DNA of 21,808 nt from positions 1 to 21,808 of the forward strand of contig CAXHKQ010000335.1 of the NCBI GenBank assembly GCA_964017145.1, read 5' to 3'. A program made the translations under genes and the position numbers. Source of the stretch: Agrocybe praecox (taxonomy: Eukaryota > Basidiomycota > Agaricomycetes > Agaricales > Agrocybaceae). The notes under the pieces are model-generated. The model saw only the letters and a program-made list of their open reading frames with translations. It had not been told where the DNA came from and ran no database searches. Shown here one piece after another: positions 1 through 8,555 of the stretch (the first letter of the stretch is position 1; every line of letters starts with the position of its first letter).

Positions 1-29
1 CACCCTTTGGTTAGGCTCCCACAGAGCAG

Positions 30-416
30 ACCGATTTTCCGATATATGGAGAAATTGTTGGACGAGTAACCTTGAATGTGATTTTTTCCAATTTGTTTCA
101 ATGAAAAGGATGTATGCTGAATTTCATTATCCTTTGAGTATACACACATTGTTCTAAGTCCATCGAGTAAAAAGTTACGGCCTCTAAACCAAAAGCGAAA
201 TACGTAAATTTTGAGTCGAGAAAAATTAATTATTCCATTCCATTCTCCATGCAAAGTATTCGAGATTGGTTGATACGCCAAAACTTTTTACTGGAGTGAC
301 TTAGAGCAATGTCCGTATACTCAATCAAAAGACAATGAAATTATGCACAAATCCTTTTCATTGAAACAAATGTGAAAAAATTACCTTCGACAATTTCGCT
401 ATATATGAGAACGGTG
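30..416. mobile_element. Foldback-type inverted-repeat element (non-autonomous, family unknown)
   Basis: The segment reads as two imperfect inverted arms, about 30-181 and 276-416, around a spacer of roughly 95 bases. Matching blocks on the two arms include TTTGTTTCAATGAAAAGGAT (left arm at about 91-110, right arm inverted at about 351-370), GAGTATAC and AGTAAAAAGTT. The outer ends GATATATGG and CATATATAG are weakly alike. There is no open frame of note inside. I see no clear target-site duplication, so the exact ends are uncertain. Long arms with a short centre are typical of foldback elements and large MITEs of DNA transposons. The family is not identified. Confidence 0.6.
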
Positions 417-1051
417 AAGTCTTTCTAAAGACGTAATCAGCCACACGCGGGACTTTTCTTCAGTGATATTTATTAATTTTATAGAAGAATGTTTATTGAA
501 CACAACTGCATTATTACATGTTTTGTGGGCCCTTACTTTTCCATCCAAACGTAAAATTGTGTTTATGTTATAAATTATTGAGCTAGACTAGTACATACAA
601 AACGTACACTGACACTGAATGTCGTAATGCCGCCGAGAGAATCATACGATTTTCGTGCGCCCACATTTCCGCGAAAAAGAGGGGGTCGGCTCTCAATTAC
701 ACGGCAATTTTCCGTGCCGAAATAGCTGCTGTGTGTTGGCGTGTTGTGTTCGGTATTATCATTTCACGCAGCACTCATCGATCCAATGGAGAGACGCGTA
801 TCAATTTCTATCGCGCACTCGGATTACGACAACCACAACCACACAATCGACGACAAATGCTTCGCGCGTCGTCTCTAGCCAGTATAGCACGCAAATTGTC
901 TATGATTGTGTGTCGTCGTCGCCGTCGTCTCTTCCATACATATGCATATTATGCAAAGTGATAGACCGCAATAGCGAGCGCTTGTTTTGAGGTAAACACA
1001 CCTCATCGTCGGCGAATCATCAACACAAAACGACGTCGACGTGCTCGCTCT

Positions 1052-1078
1052 CACACACACACACACACACACACACAC
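1052..1078. repeat. (CA)n microsatellite, about 13 units
   Basis: An uninterrupted CA tract of 27 bases, the longest pure dinucleotide run I see in the window. It sits in a region with many shorter CA/TG tracts. Confidence 0.95.
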
Positions 1079-1525
1079 CACGCAGCATTGCGCACAGGTT
1101 AATGCAGAGCACGCGACACACGCGCCTCGATCGAACAAACAAAAACAAAGCACTCTAAGCGTGCTCGCTCGCTTCGCACCACCTACAATAGAATGATCGA
1201 TCGATTGTGCGGCACTCAGCACTCAGCCAGCACCAGTCAACAAAACAACGCACTAAATTTGTGTCACTCTTCGCCCGTGGTCGTCGTCGTCGTCGACGTG
1301 TGTGTGCATCCAAAACGAAAGGTTAGCCTCAGAACAGGCTCACACACACTCACGCGCACACACGCGTTCGATGTTGCGACCACTCGCCGCGATAGAGTCT
1401 GTCTGGCTATGCCAGATTCTGTGAACTTTACACGCAGACACACACGAGCACACGAAAACATGTAGCACGAACACGCACACACACACACACGGCGCTCAGG
1501 CACGCGGACGAGCGACTATTTTCAG

Positions 1526-1708
1526 TTCGGCCACGGCGCGGAGCTGATCGCTGTTTGCTGGGATTTGGTCACTGCAGACGGAAGCACGCATACGATGTTG
1601 GAAAACTCGATGGAGGAACTATACGATCTCGAGGTTCTTATCACACACGGCACACGGTACACGCTAGCAGACGAACACCGCTTTACGACCGACGAAAGAC
1701 GAACCTAG
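1526..1708 (+). CDS. Possible coding exon or fortuitous open frame (60 residues)
   Basis: After an AG at 1524-1525 (context ATTTTCAG, acceptor-like but with only a short pyrimidine tract) the frame reads on from FGHGAELIAVCWD, through MLENSMEELYDLEVL, to a stop at 1706-1708. The first in-frame methionine is at 1595. Unlike the neighbouring frames, the peptide is acidic and of mixed composition rather than Thr-His or Cys-Val repeats, which is why it is recorded. I recognise no domain. Length and composition are still within what chance can give in stop-poor DNA, so this is a weak call. It could be a terminal exon, a small ORF or noise. Confidence 0.13.
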   Translation, partial: FGHGAELIAVCWDLVTADGSTHTMLENSMEELYDLEVLITHGTRYTLADEHRFTTDERRT

Positions 1709-1984
1709 CTACTAGCGCTTGAGAGTTGCCCGGCCGACGAACGTTGCTCACTCGCAAACTGTAGATGACTGACGGCAAACTGTTCACACACGGCGCAAGT
1801 GTAGCAGCAGCGGCTCTGGCTGACACAAGCAGCGCGCACATGTGTGTGTGTAGACCCAGAATCGCCGTCGAACACACACACACACGACGTTGAAAACACA
1901 CTCACTATTCACTCACACACGGGAGTGTGTGTATGGTGTGGTGTGCGTGAGTGTGTGTGTGTGCTAACAAGTAGACCCAACCGA

Positions 1985-2029
1985 TATATACGAGGGAAAA
2001 TCAATAAGTCTCAGTGCTCAGTGCTCAGT
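1985..2029 (+). promoter_or_regulatory. Possible RNA polymerase II core promoter: TATA-like box plus three tandem initiators
   Basis: TATATA starts at 1985. Three copies of TCAGT follow at 2011, 2018 and 2025, spaced exactly 7 bases apart. The A of the first (2013) lies 28 bases downstream of the TATA start, close to the usual insect spacing of about 30. TCAGT matches the arthropod initiator consensus. A short frame of 23 codons starts at an ATG (2030) right after the third copy and stops at 2099-2101. The spacing argues for a promoter, but short motifs like these arise often by chance, and no gene downstream is recognised. Confidence 0.25.
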
Positions 2030-2099
2030 ATGGATTCATCGATCTGGATCTGCAAACTTCAAGCTTTAATAGACTCCGACAACATCTACCAATTTTATT

Positions 2100-2520
2100 A
2101 GCTGATCCAACATAAATGTATCAGCTGATCTAAACATTCAACGAAAGCGTCGATCATAGGTCAGGACGGTACACCGATTTTCAATTTGAGAATAATTATT
2201 TTCCTAGGATTATCAACAGAACCGGAGTACGTTCTGTTGGAAATCCTAGAATTAAATCTTCATGATCATCGAAATCCACTACGACTGTAGCGATTTACAC
2301 GAGTAATGCTCTTCGAAAACAAGCTACTCCAGGAGGCGCTAGTTTAGAATTAACAAATTTAGCAGTAGTATTGATATTTATAAGTAAGTATTATAAAAGT
2401 ATCAAGTCTTGAGAACCTCTCTAAATAACGTTGAAAATTACTAATTTTTCGAAGGAAACTGGCTTTATAGCCAGAACAACAATACAATTCAATTAAATTC
2501 AACAAATCCTTGCGGATTAC
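2100..2520. other. AT-rich island, possible degenerate transposon
   Basis: This stretch lacks the CA/CG-rich texture of both flanks and changes composition abruptly at each edge, as expected of inserted DNA. It contains a near-perfect 22-base inverted repeat (listed separately), a direct repeat of AGCTGATC at about 2100 and 2122, and a small CTGGCT/AGCCAG dyad near 2460. No open frame of useful length and no terminal repeats were found, so an insertion is an inference from composition only. Confidence 0.3.
2201..2251. repeat. Near-perfect inverted repeat (hairpin), 21-22 base arms
   Basis: Arms 2201-2222 and 2231-2251 pair with one mismatch and one extra base around an 8-base loop (CGGAGTAC). 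The core pairs are CCTAGGATT with AATCCTAG(A) and CAACAGAAC with GTTCTGTTG. It could be a terminal or sub-terminal hairpin of an old element, or a small RNA precursor. Nothing in the sequence decides between these. Confidence 0.6.
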
Positions 2521-2767
2521 TGAAGGTATTTATTAATCCGCCCTCGTCGCACACACACCGTCGACGGCGACGACGACGACGCTGTCGAGCTCGCGCGTAT
2601 CAATGTGATTGGGCTGTTTATGTGCTCAAGTACTTGCACTCGCGGGCTCGGGCACACACACACACACTCGCGTATTGACACAGAGAGTCGGCCACTTGGT
2701 GTGTGAATGTGTGCGATTTCAGTGCGCACACACACACACACTGGCGCACGCAGCACATCGGTGCCAG

Positions 2768-2790
2768 AATAATAATAATAATAATAATAA
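2768..2790. repeat. (AAT)n microsatellite, seven units
   Basis: Seven pure AAT units plus two bases, embedded in CA/TG-rich DNA. On one strand it translates as an isoleucine run and on the other as a tyrosine run, which explains the odd frames over it. Confidence 0.95.
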
Positions 2791-4052
2791 CAAACAAGGG
2801 GCCCCAATACGAACGCCATACAACCAACACAGCGGCGGCGGATGTGTCCCAGTGTGCGTGCCTGCGAGTGTGTGTGCGGGGGTATTATTATTGGACCCAT
2901 ATTTTGCGATAGTATAAAACTCGCTCGCCTGTGTTGACGCGCGAATTATGCGCGAACTTCGCTAGTATGCGATCTGTGTGTGTGCGTACGATCGTAGAGA
3001 TGCCATTTGGTGTGTGTGGGATGCGCACGCACGCACGCACACACATGCATTCATTTAAAGAGGTGCCTGCGAGAGTGCTCGAGTATATGTGCTTTTGTTC
3101 GTTGGGGAACGTGCGTCGGATTGAATGAATAAAACACGAAATACGACACACTCACAAACACGCGCAAATACACACGCTTGCACGCACTATCTGTGCAGCT
3201 TGTGTTCGCATATATATTTAGCGACGAGCGGCGCAGATTAGGGACACAGTCCTCGTCTCGTCGGTGTGTGTGAGGAAGCATCACTTGGCTGCAAAATGCC
3301 ACCGCAGTTCACCACATAGGAGACGAACCTCGTGAGACGAGACAACAAACCGCAAGTGTCTGTATCTGTATCTGTTGTAAACTGTATTGAGGCGTAATTT
3401 ATTCGACGATGCGCCGACGACGCGTTCATCTTATCACTAGCAGTGCGCAAATACACACAGACAACACACACCGCTCAGGAATATAAACGTGCGCCCGTAC
3501 GCAAATATACGCGATAATTGCATGGCCCGACTGGCGACCAACACATTTCGTCGCGGTCATCTCTATCTCTGTGTCTGTCGAACCGTCGCGCGAGTTCGCG
3601 GGCGACACGCATTGCTGAATTTTCACATCGTCGCGAATTTCCGTACATTGTCAATGAGTGCGTGAGTGTGTGTGCCCGCGCAATCAATCGCCGCGAAGAT
3701 TCGAGTGAGTAGAGCGTTTACTTGCATTGATTTATTGGACAAACAACGTGAGAGCAGCGCACGTAGGCACACACACACACACATTGACGAACGCGTATTG
3801 ACTTGCGTGTTAACACGATCACGATATTCTGACACACACCACACACACTCAAGCGAGTGCGTGTTATCGCATTGTGGCCAGCGGTCTGCTCGAGCCGCGG
3901 CCCGAGCGCGACTTCTGATTGCAGGGTGATTGAGAAATGAGACCGAGCCCGAGCGCGCAATCGCGATGCACCACCACAACCACCAAATGCCACACACCAG
4001 GAAATCATCGATACGATTGTGCGTCGTGTGCGTCGCTGAACCTTAGCCTCAT

Positions 4053-4070
4053 CAGCAGCAGCAGCAGCAG
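4053..4070. repeat. (CAG)n microsatellite, six units
   Basis: Six uninterrupted CAG units. A second, five-unit CAG tract lies at 14103-14117. Neither sits in a frame with coding support. Confidence 0.9.
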
Positions 4071-4300
4071 CCGCGGTTACAATTGTTGTCTTGAGCTTCG
4101 GTCGCACGCGCATTATTGTCTCGCCTCGTCTCTTCTTCGTCTTCTCCTGAATGCGCACGCGTCATCTCTGCGCTAGTCTGCCTTATCAACGCACTAATCG
4201 CGCTCGTGTCGGGCTTTGTGCGTCCACTCTGCGATTGCTGTGTGAGTGTCTGTGTACGCCAAGCCGCCAGCTAGTCCGATCTAGCAGCGGCTGATTTGAA

Positions 4301-4335
4301 CCGGAGTCGTTAACATTTATGTTGACGACTCTGGC
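4301..4335. repeat. Short inverted repeat, 15-base arms
   Basis: CCGGAGTCGTTAACA is followed, after a 4-5 base loop, by TGTTGACGACTCTGG. The arms pair at 13 of 15 positions, and the two exceptions become G-U pairs in RNA on one strand. The surrounding CTGCTG-type repeats extend some weaker pairing outwards. Confidence 0.5.
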
Positions 4336-5700
4336 TGCTGACTGCTGACGCTGACCGTCGTCGCTCAATATAATCGCCGCAGTGCTATTGCTCCCACCAC
4401 TTCGTGTCTTTGTTTGTGGCGGCGGATCACGCGCGCAGTTGGCTGCCCTCCGATGTTGTTGACGACGAGGCGGCCGGCTGCGCAAAACGAAGACAACGCA
4501 AACGCAAGTGAACTCATTCGAAGCGGTTGGCACACGCCACATTGTTTTGGCAACACACAGATCTTCCGCAAACAAGACCAGAGCGAGAGAAGCGCGCGAG
4601 ATGATGTCTCATTGCTGCGATCTATGCTTGGCGCACGACACAGCGAATTTCGTGCATGCATGTATTTTCACCTGTCATCGCGTTCTCTTGCGCCGGCACT
4701 TTCTTTCGTCTCTGCGATTGCGCGCTGTGAGGTGTTGTTCAAACGCAAACAGCTGTCTGAGGCACCGCTTTGCACCGGTTTCGCTTGCGGCGTATCTAAA
4801 TTTAGTATCAAATTATGATCGTCGCACATGCGATGTTTGGGTTTTAATTGATAACGTCACTTTGTAGCACTTGTGCAAACAGCCCGCCATATAGACGTAA
4901 ACACTCGACTTTGGCAGTTTTCAGTCCGAACGTGTGCAGCTCACAGTCTAATCGGCGGGCGCGTGACATGTGACAAAAAAACATAAGCCATAAACGGAAA
5001 TATACCGCACGATAATACGGTTCGTGGAACAAATTACGATGCATTTTTTGGTTGGTTCGACTCGGGAGATTGCAAATTAGCATAATAACAAACAAACAAG
5101 TCGGCCAATGTGCGTGTCCGTACACTGCGTGTGTATGTACACTTTTTCGTACTAGTTAGCGCGTCTCTGCGGTATGATACTGAAGCGCGTGTCTGATAAG
5201 CCGCACAGCCACACACGAAGCGCGCTGATAACGAAACTTGTGTGCACCGCAGTTCACATCGAGAGCATGCGTGCAGCGATGCAGGCGATTTATCGCTACA
5301 GTGTGGCTTGCATTGAACTGAAACTATCATTACTATCCAAGCAGGTATTTCAAAATTCAGACTTCAGACTTAAGCCAATCTGAAAAATGTTCGAATTAAT
5401 TGTTCACGTGTTTATATTGACTTTGAAAGTGCTTGAAAGTAGTTTTCAAATGTTAAAGAGGCCATAGACCTGCGATATATCGTTATGTTTATTGCCGTTT
5501 GAAACCAATTAACTGAAATGAACAGTAATGTATTTGGTAACGATGAAACAATGTACAAAAAGTACTTCCCAATCTGTGGCAATCGCCTGCAAAATTAATC
5601 GGATAATACCCTAAGCACTGAACACTGACTTTAATTCACTGGATTTGGTTTTATGCTCGGTCATCATATGTGCGCATCATACAAATATAAGGGAGCGGGT

Positions 5701-5834
5701 CATATGCCCGCAAAAAAAATAATCCCGCGTGTCGTTTGCCCGCAGTGTCATTTGCCAGCCACTACAATCCCGCATGTCGAAATCCCGCATAAAAAATGCC
5801 CGTGTGTCGAAATCCCGCAAAAAAATATGCCCGT
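5701..5834 (+). repeat. Left array of ~15-bp modules (AATCCCGCRTGTCGA type)
   Basis: About nine modules of 14-20 bases follow each other. Most are variants of AATCCCGCATGTCGA, and others are variants of TTGCCCGCAGTGTCA or CATATGCCCGC followed by A-tracts. The same modules recur in opposite orientation at 6651-6779. Because the period is near 15, one plus-strand frame gives a pentapeptide-like pattern (IPHVEIP, CVEIP). I regard this as minisatellite sequence, not a gene. It may be the left end of a composite element running to about 6779. Confidence 0.7.
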
Positions 5835-6161
5835 AATATTTATTAGTAAACACATTATAATGACATGTAGACAGCACAGCGCACTTCTTTCATCAAACAA
5901 TTACCAAATAAAATAAATGGAACGAAGTTTATTTCATTTGAAATAGTGATATTTCGAATTGTTATAGTTGGGATAAAATCGAATAAAGTTCCGAGAAACA
6001 AAAGTTCCGAAAACGAAGGACGACGTATACATGAAAAAGTAAAAAAAGGAAAAACTGCGCTTGTTAGTTTTGGTGCCTAAATTTTTGGGACCCCAGATGA
6101 TATTATCTAAGGTTCAGAAAACCATGAGACGGCCCTGCCTGACGTCTTTTGCCTGACGTCT
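5835..6161. other. AT-rich interior between the left array and the hexamer tract
   Basis: No gene is seen. A short tandem copy of GCCTGACGTCT occurs at about 6137-6161, immediately before the hexamer tract. The rest is AT-rich and featureless. Confidence 0.5.
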
Positions 6162-6538
6162 ACACCTTCACCTTAACTTTCACCTGGTTGTGTTCCTTTA
6201 GCTGTACCTCTTCCTCTACCTGCACTGTTACATGTTCCTTCTCTTTTACCTTCACCTTCACCTGTGCTGTTGCACCTGTGTACATGTATATTAACCTGTG
6301 CATTAAAAAAAATCCCGCAGAGCATGCGTTCTTTCCTCTATCCTACCTTTACCTGTACCTTTACCTTTCTTTATTCATCTTTCACCTGTACAGTTTGTTA
6401 CCTGTACCTTAACCTTTGTTACCTGTACCTTTACCTTCACATTTACCATCACATTTACCTGTACTTTACCTGTACCTTGACCTGCATCTTATATCTTTAC
6501 CACTTTTACCTTCACCTGAACCTGTTGTTTTACCTGTC
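6162..6538 (+). repeat. Degenerate pyrimidine-biased hexamer minisatellite (ACCTGT / ACCTTT / ACCTTC)
   Basis: The tract is built of hexamers of the form ACCTNT or ACCTTN, often alternating as ACCTGTACCTTT. It shows strong strand asymmetry, with C, T and A and very little G on the plus strand. It is interrupted at about 6303-6330 by a copy of the AAATCCCGCAG motif that also forms the hairpin at 6571-6649. Frames over it translate as Leu-Tyr and Thr-Cys repeats and should not be taken as a membrane protein. Confidence 0.8.
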
Positions 6539-6570
6539 CGAGTACCAAGAATGATTATTTAGAAGAGCAC

Positions 6571-6649
6571 AAAAATCCCGCAGCGCACGCGTGACGAAAA
6601 AAAATCGCGCAGCGGTTTTTTTTCGTCACGCGTGCGCTGCGGGATTTTT
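6571..6649. repeat. Perfect long hairpin, 34-base arms and 11-base loop
   Basis: Arms 6571-6604 and 6616-6649 are exact reverse complements around the loop TCGCGCAGCGG. The arm begins AAAAATCCCGCAGCGCACGC and ends GTGACG followed by eight A. A diverged copy of the arm start (AAATCCCGCAGAGCATGCG) occurs near 6309-6327. Perfect identity of both arms, next to diverged copies of the same modules, suggests recent formation or conversion between arms. Confidence 0.95.
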
Positions 6650-6650
6650 T

Positions 6651-6779
6651 GCGGGCATATGACACGCCGGATTTCGACATGCGGGATTTCGACACGCGGG
6701 ATTTCGGAAACGGGCAAATGACATTGCGGGATTTCAGGAACGGGATTTCGGAAACGGGCTTTCGGGAACGGGATTTCGA
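6651..6779 (-). repeat. Right array of ~15-bp modules, inverted relative to the left array
   Basis: About nine modules of 14-15 bases, mainly GCGGGATTTCGACAC and CGGGATTTCGGAAA variants, plus GCGGGCATATGACAC and CGGGCAAATGACATT. These are the reverse complements of the modules at 5701-5834. Together the two arrays act as long, imperfect, modular inverted repeats around about 820 bases. On the minus strand the period gives pentapeptide-like VEIPR and VEIPH units, similar to those read on the plus strand of the left array. Confidence 0.7.
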
Positions 6780-6789
6780 CCCCAACCCC

Positions 6790-7950
6790 AAATATAAACA
6801 TACATCCACCATAATCATATTCGCGCACGCAGAACACCATGACACGGAATTCTCGCACACGCGCTCAATTGATCCAATTCGAGCTCAAAACATATGTGCG
6901 ATGTGACAGAGTGTATGCGTGCGGGAGTTCCACCAACGCCGCCACCGCCGCCGCAGCTGCAGACGCCTCGCGACGACGCGTCGACGCTCCTCCGCACAGC
7001 GGTGGCCGGAATGCTGCTGTGCGTTCCGGAGCGGGCGTGCGCGACACTAATGAAACATTTCCTCGGCGACGACGTGCGTGTGTATTTGTGGCGTCTGGTC
7101 TGTGCGGCGCGTAACTGTGCATTTGCTGCCGCCGCCTGATTATGCATGATGATGACCGCGTCGCGCCAGAATCTCTGTAATCCGCACACGCACGCACGCA
7201 ATGAGCGCGGGAGTCGCTCATTCGGAAATTACGTACTGCAGACAAATATGGTTCAATTTGCTTGACGCCGTCGGTCGCCGGTCGCCACGGCGCAGACGGA
7301 CTCTTAATATGTGAATGGGTTGAAAACGAGCAATGAACCGCCGACCGAATGTTTTAAAAGCGCTGGCGCGAAATTCATTTATCCGCGCTCGACAAATCAC
7401 TTTCTAATAGGCATGTAGAAACAGATTGTTCAGAGCGTGAAAACGGCAATTTTACACACCAACGAGCATTTGCTAACTGAGCCAAACAGCAGCAGTAAAC
7501 ATCGATTTTCGCCAGTCAGCGAATTCCATCAAATTCCATACTGTTTGTGCCACCGAGTGCCGACATCCGAAAACACGTGAGCCGCGCACACGACTATGTC
7601 GACGACGCATGCGAACGTTTTTGCTCCAGAAACCCAGAGCCAACCAGCCAGCCAGCGCCGAGTGTGTACTGTCGACAAATATAGCAGCGGGTGTGCGCGC
7701 GTGTGTTTGTTTGTTTCTGCCGCAAATGACCTTCAAACGCATGGCGAACATGTGTGTGCTGGCTGCGTGTGTGGTGCGGTGTGTGCTCCAAAAAGAACGC
7801 GATCGTCGCTCCCGCAGTTTCGGGCGATTTTCACGAGCATTATGGGTTATTCGAATGGGGTGGTTGGGTGGTTGAATTTATGTTGCGGAAAACGGGAATA
7901 TATTTCAAAAGGTGCCGTTTTGCAACTGCAAATAGTGAGAATGTTTTGAA
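6790..7950. other. Non-coding stretch between the composite repeat and the mariner relic
   Basis: No gene is supported. The DNA is CpG- and GCCGCC-rich near 6930-7140 and carries GTGTG and CACGCACG tracts near 7190 and 7690-7780. Several frames are open on both strands at once, but their peptides are Ala, Arg and Cys rich with no recognisable motif. Confidence 0.5.
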
Positions 7951-7953
7951 ATA

Positions 7954-7968
7954 TGAGGTGTACAACCC
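7954..7968. repeat. Possible terminal repeat of the mariner relic (TGAGGTGTACAACCC)
   Basis: About 50 bases beyond the transposase stop, the plus strand reads TA followed by TGAGGTGTACAACCC. This is the sort of sequence found at mariner ends next to a TA target site. No matching inverted copy is visible beyond 8555, so the other end of the element is lost or too diverged. The assignment is from general family knowledge and position only. Confidence 0.3.
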
Positions 7969-8015
7969 GCCCGCCGTTTCTTGTTAAACTTTAAGGCTTT
8001 ATTGTGTAGAATAAA

Positions 8016-8555
8016 TTACTGGCCATTGCTAGCTACTACTTTTGACCATATTTCTGGTAGCCGAGGCTTAAACGGGACATCTTTTGAGACGATCAATGAA
8101 TCGGTCCAATTTCGGCCTGTTAAATTTGATTTCATCATATGAACGGAAGTGCTCGTTATCGAGGTCGTAGCCCATCGATCGAAACAAGTAGTAATCAGAT
8201 GAAGCAAACATAAGTCCAGAGAGTAAAGCGAGTGGTTAACATGTCCTATTCCGGCGTTCCCAGGTATTTTTTGACATGTTTTGCGATGAGTTGGCGAGCA
8301 TAGTCATACTGGAAAATGACTTTATCGTGTCTTTTATTGAATTGCGTTCGGTATCGTTTCTTTGTGTTGCTTCCACATGGCCTCAGCAGTTAATAATAAA
8401 CCATGTCTTACTGGTTCGACCAAAAGGCCAAAGTGCGTTGTATTATTTCGCGACATGTTCTATATCATCAAGATCAGCCTCGCCGTAAGTGTTTGAGCGC
8501 ATCCGATGAGCCTCTTAAAGAAGAAAAGCATGACTTCCCGCAAATGACGAACATT
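8016..8555 (-). pseudogene. Mariner (Tc1/mariner) transposase relic, frameshifted, internally deleted
   Basis: Mariner transposases cut and paste their own element, using a DDD catalytic domain and TA target sites. Reading the minus strand from about 8555 downwards there is an N-terminal piece (RHLREVMLFFFK, then after a frameshift EAHRM...NTYGEA) like the start of the mariner DNA-binding domain. Next comes a degraded counterpart of the WWDQ..VVYYELLKP block, about 8420-8380. Then KRHDKVIFQYDYARQL corresponds to the HDNAR catalytic block; the position of the second catalytic Asp in HDN is kept as YDY. SSDYYLFRSMGYDLDNEHFRSY follows in another frame, matching SDYHLFRSM...FRSY. The end is SKDVPFKP...LPEIWSKVVASNGQ, closed by a stop where the family has Tyr-Phe. 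Stops and frameshifts are frequent, and about 170 codons between YGEA and WWDQ are missing. It is dead. Confidence 0.85.

Larger units (their letters stand above)
417..1979. other. Non-coding stretch rich in CA/TG microsatellites
   Basis: No gene is supported here. The stretch holds repeated CA, CACG and GTCGTC tracts, including the longest pure CA run at 1052-1078 and others near 1475-1490 and 1872-1884. Open frames across it mostly encode runs of Thr-His and Cys-Val, the signature of translated dinucleotide repeats, and are open on both strands. One frame at 1526-1708 with a less repetitive composition is listed separately. Confidence 0.6.
2521..5640. other. Long non-coding stretch of simple-sequence DNA
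   Basis: No gene is supported. The stretch contains CA/TG tracts (for example 3768-3783), a GAC-rich run near 2562-2580, the AAT tract at 2768-2790, a CACG tetranucleotide run near 3029-3045 and the CAG tract at 4053-4070. Frames here are dominated by translated dinucleotide repeats and are open on both strands at once. A dyad lies at 4301-4335. From about 5340 the DNA becomes more AT-rich and featureless. Confidence 0.55.

Noticed and set aside
2517..2917. Overlapping frames on both strands with isoleucine, asparagine or tyrosine runs
   Set aside because: The runs come from the AAT microsatellite and the rest from CA/TG tracts; both strands are open at once.
4186..4575. 129-codon minus-strand frame with a mixed segment (IILSDDGQRQQ)
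   Set aside because: The rest of the frame is Arg- and Cys-rich, no domain is recognisable, and the segment overlaps the dyad at 4301-4335 and trinucleotide repeats.
5701..5834. CRISPR-like array of short repeats
   Set aside because: Modules are contiguous and degenerate with no unique spacers, and the genomic context is eukaryotic.
6149..6554. Apparent hydrophobic Leu-Tyr and Thr-Cys rich small proteins
   Set aside because: They are direct translations of the ACCTNT hexamer minisatellite in different frames.
8408..8425. tRNA B-box-like GGTTCGACC
   Set aside because: No matching A box or cloverleaf stems around it, and it falls inside the mariner relic. A similar GGTTCGACTC near 5053 also lacks the rest of a tRNA.
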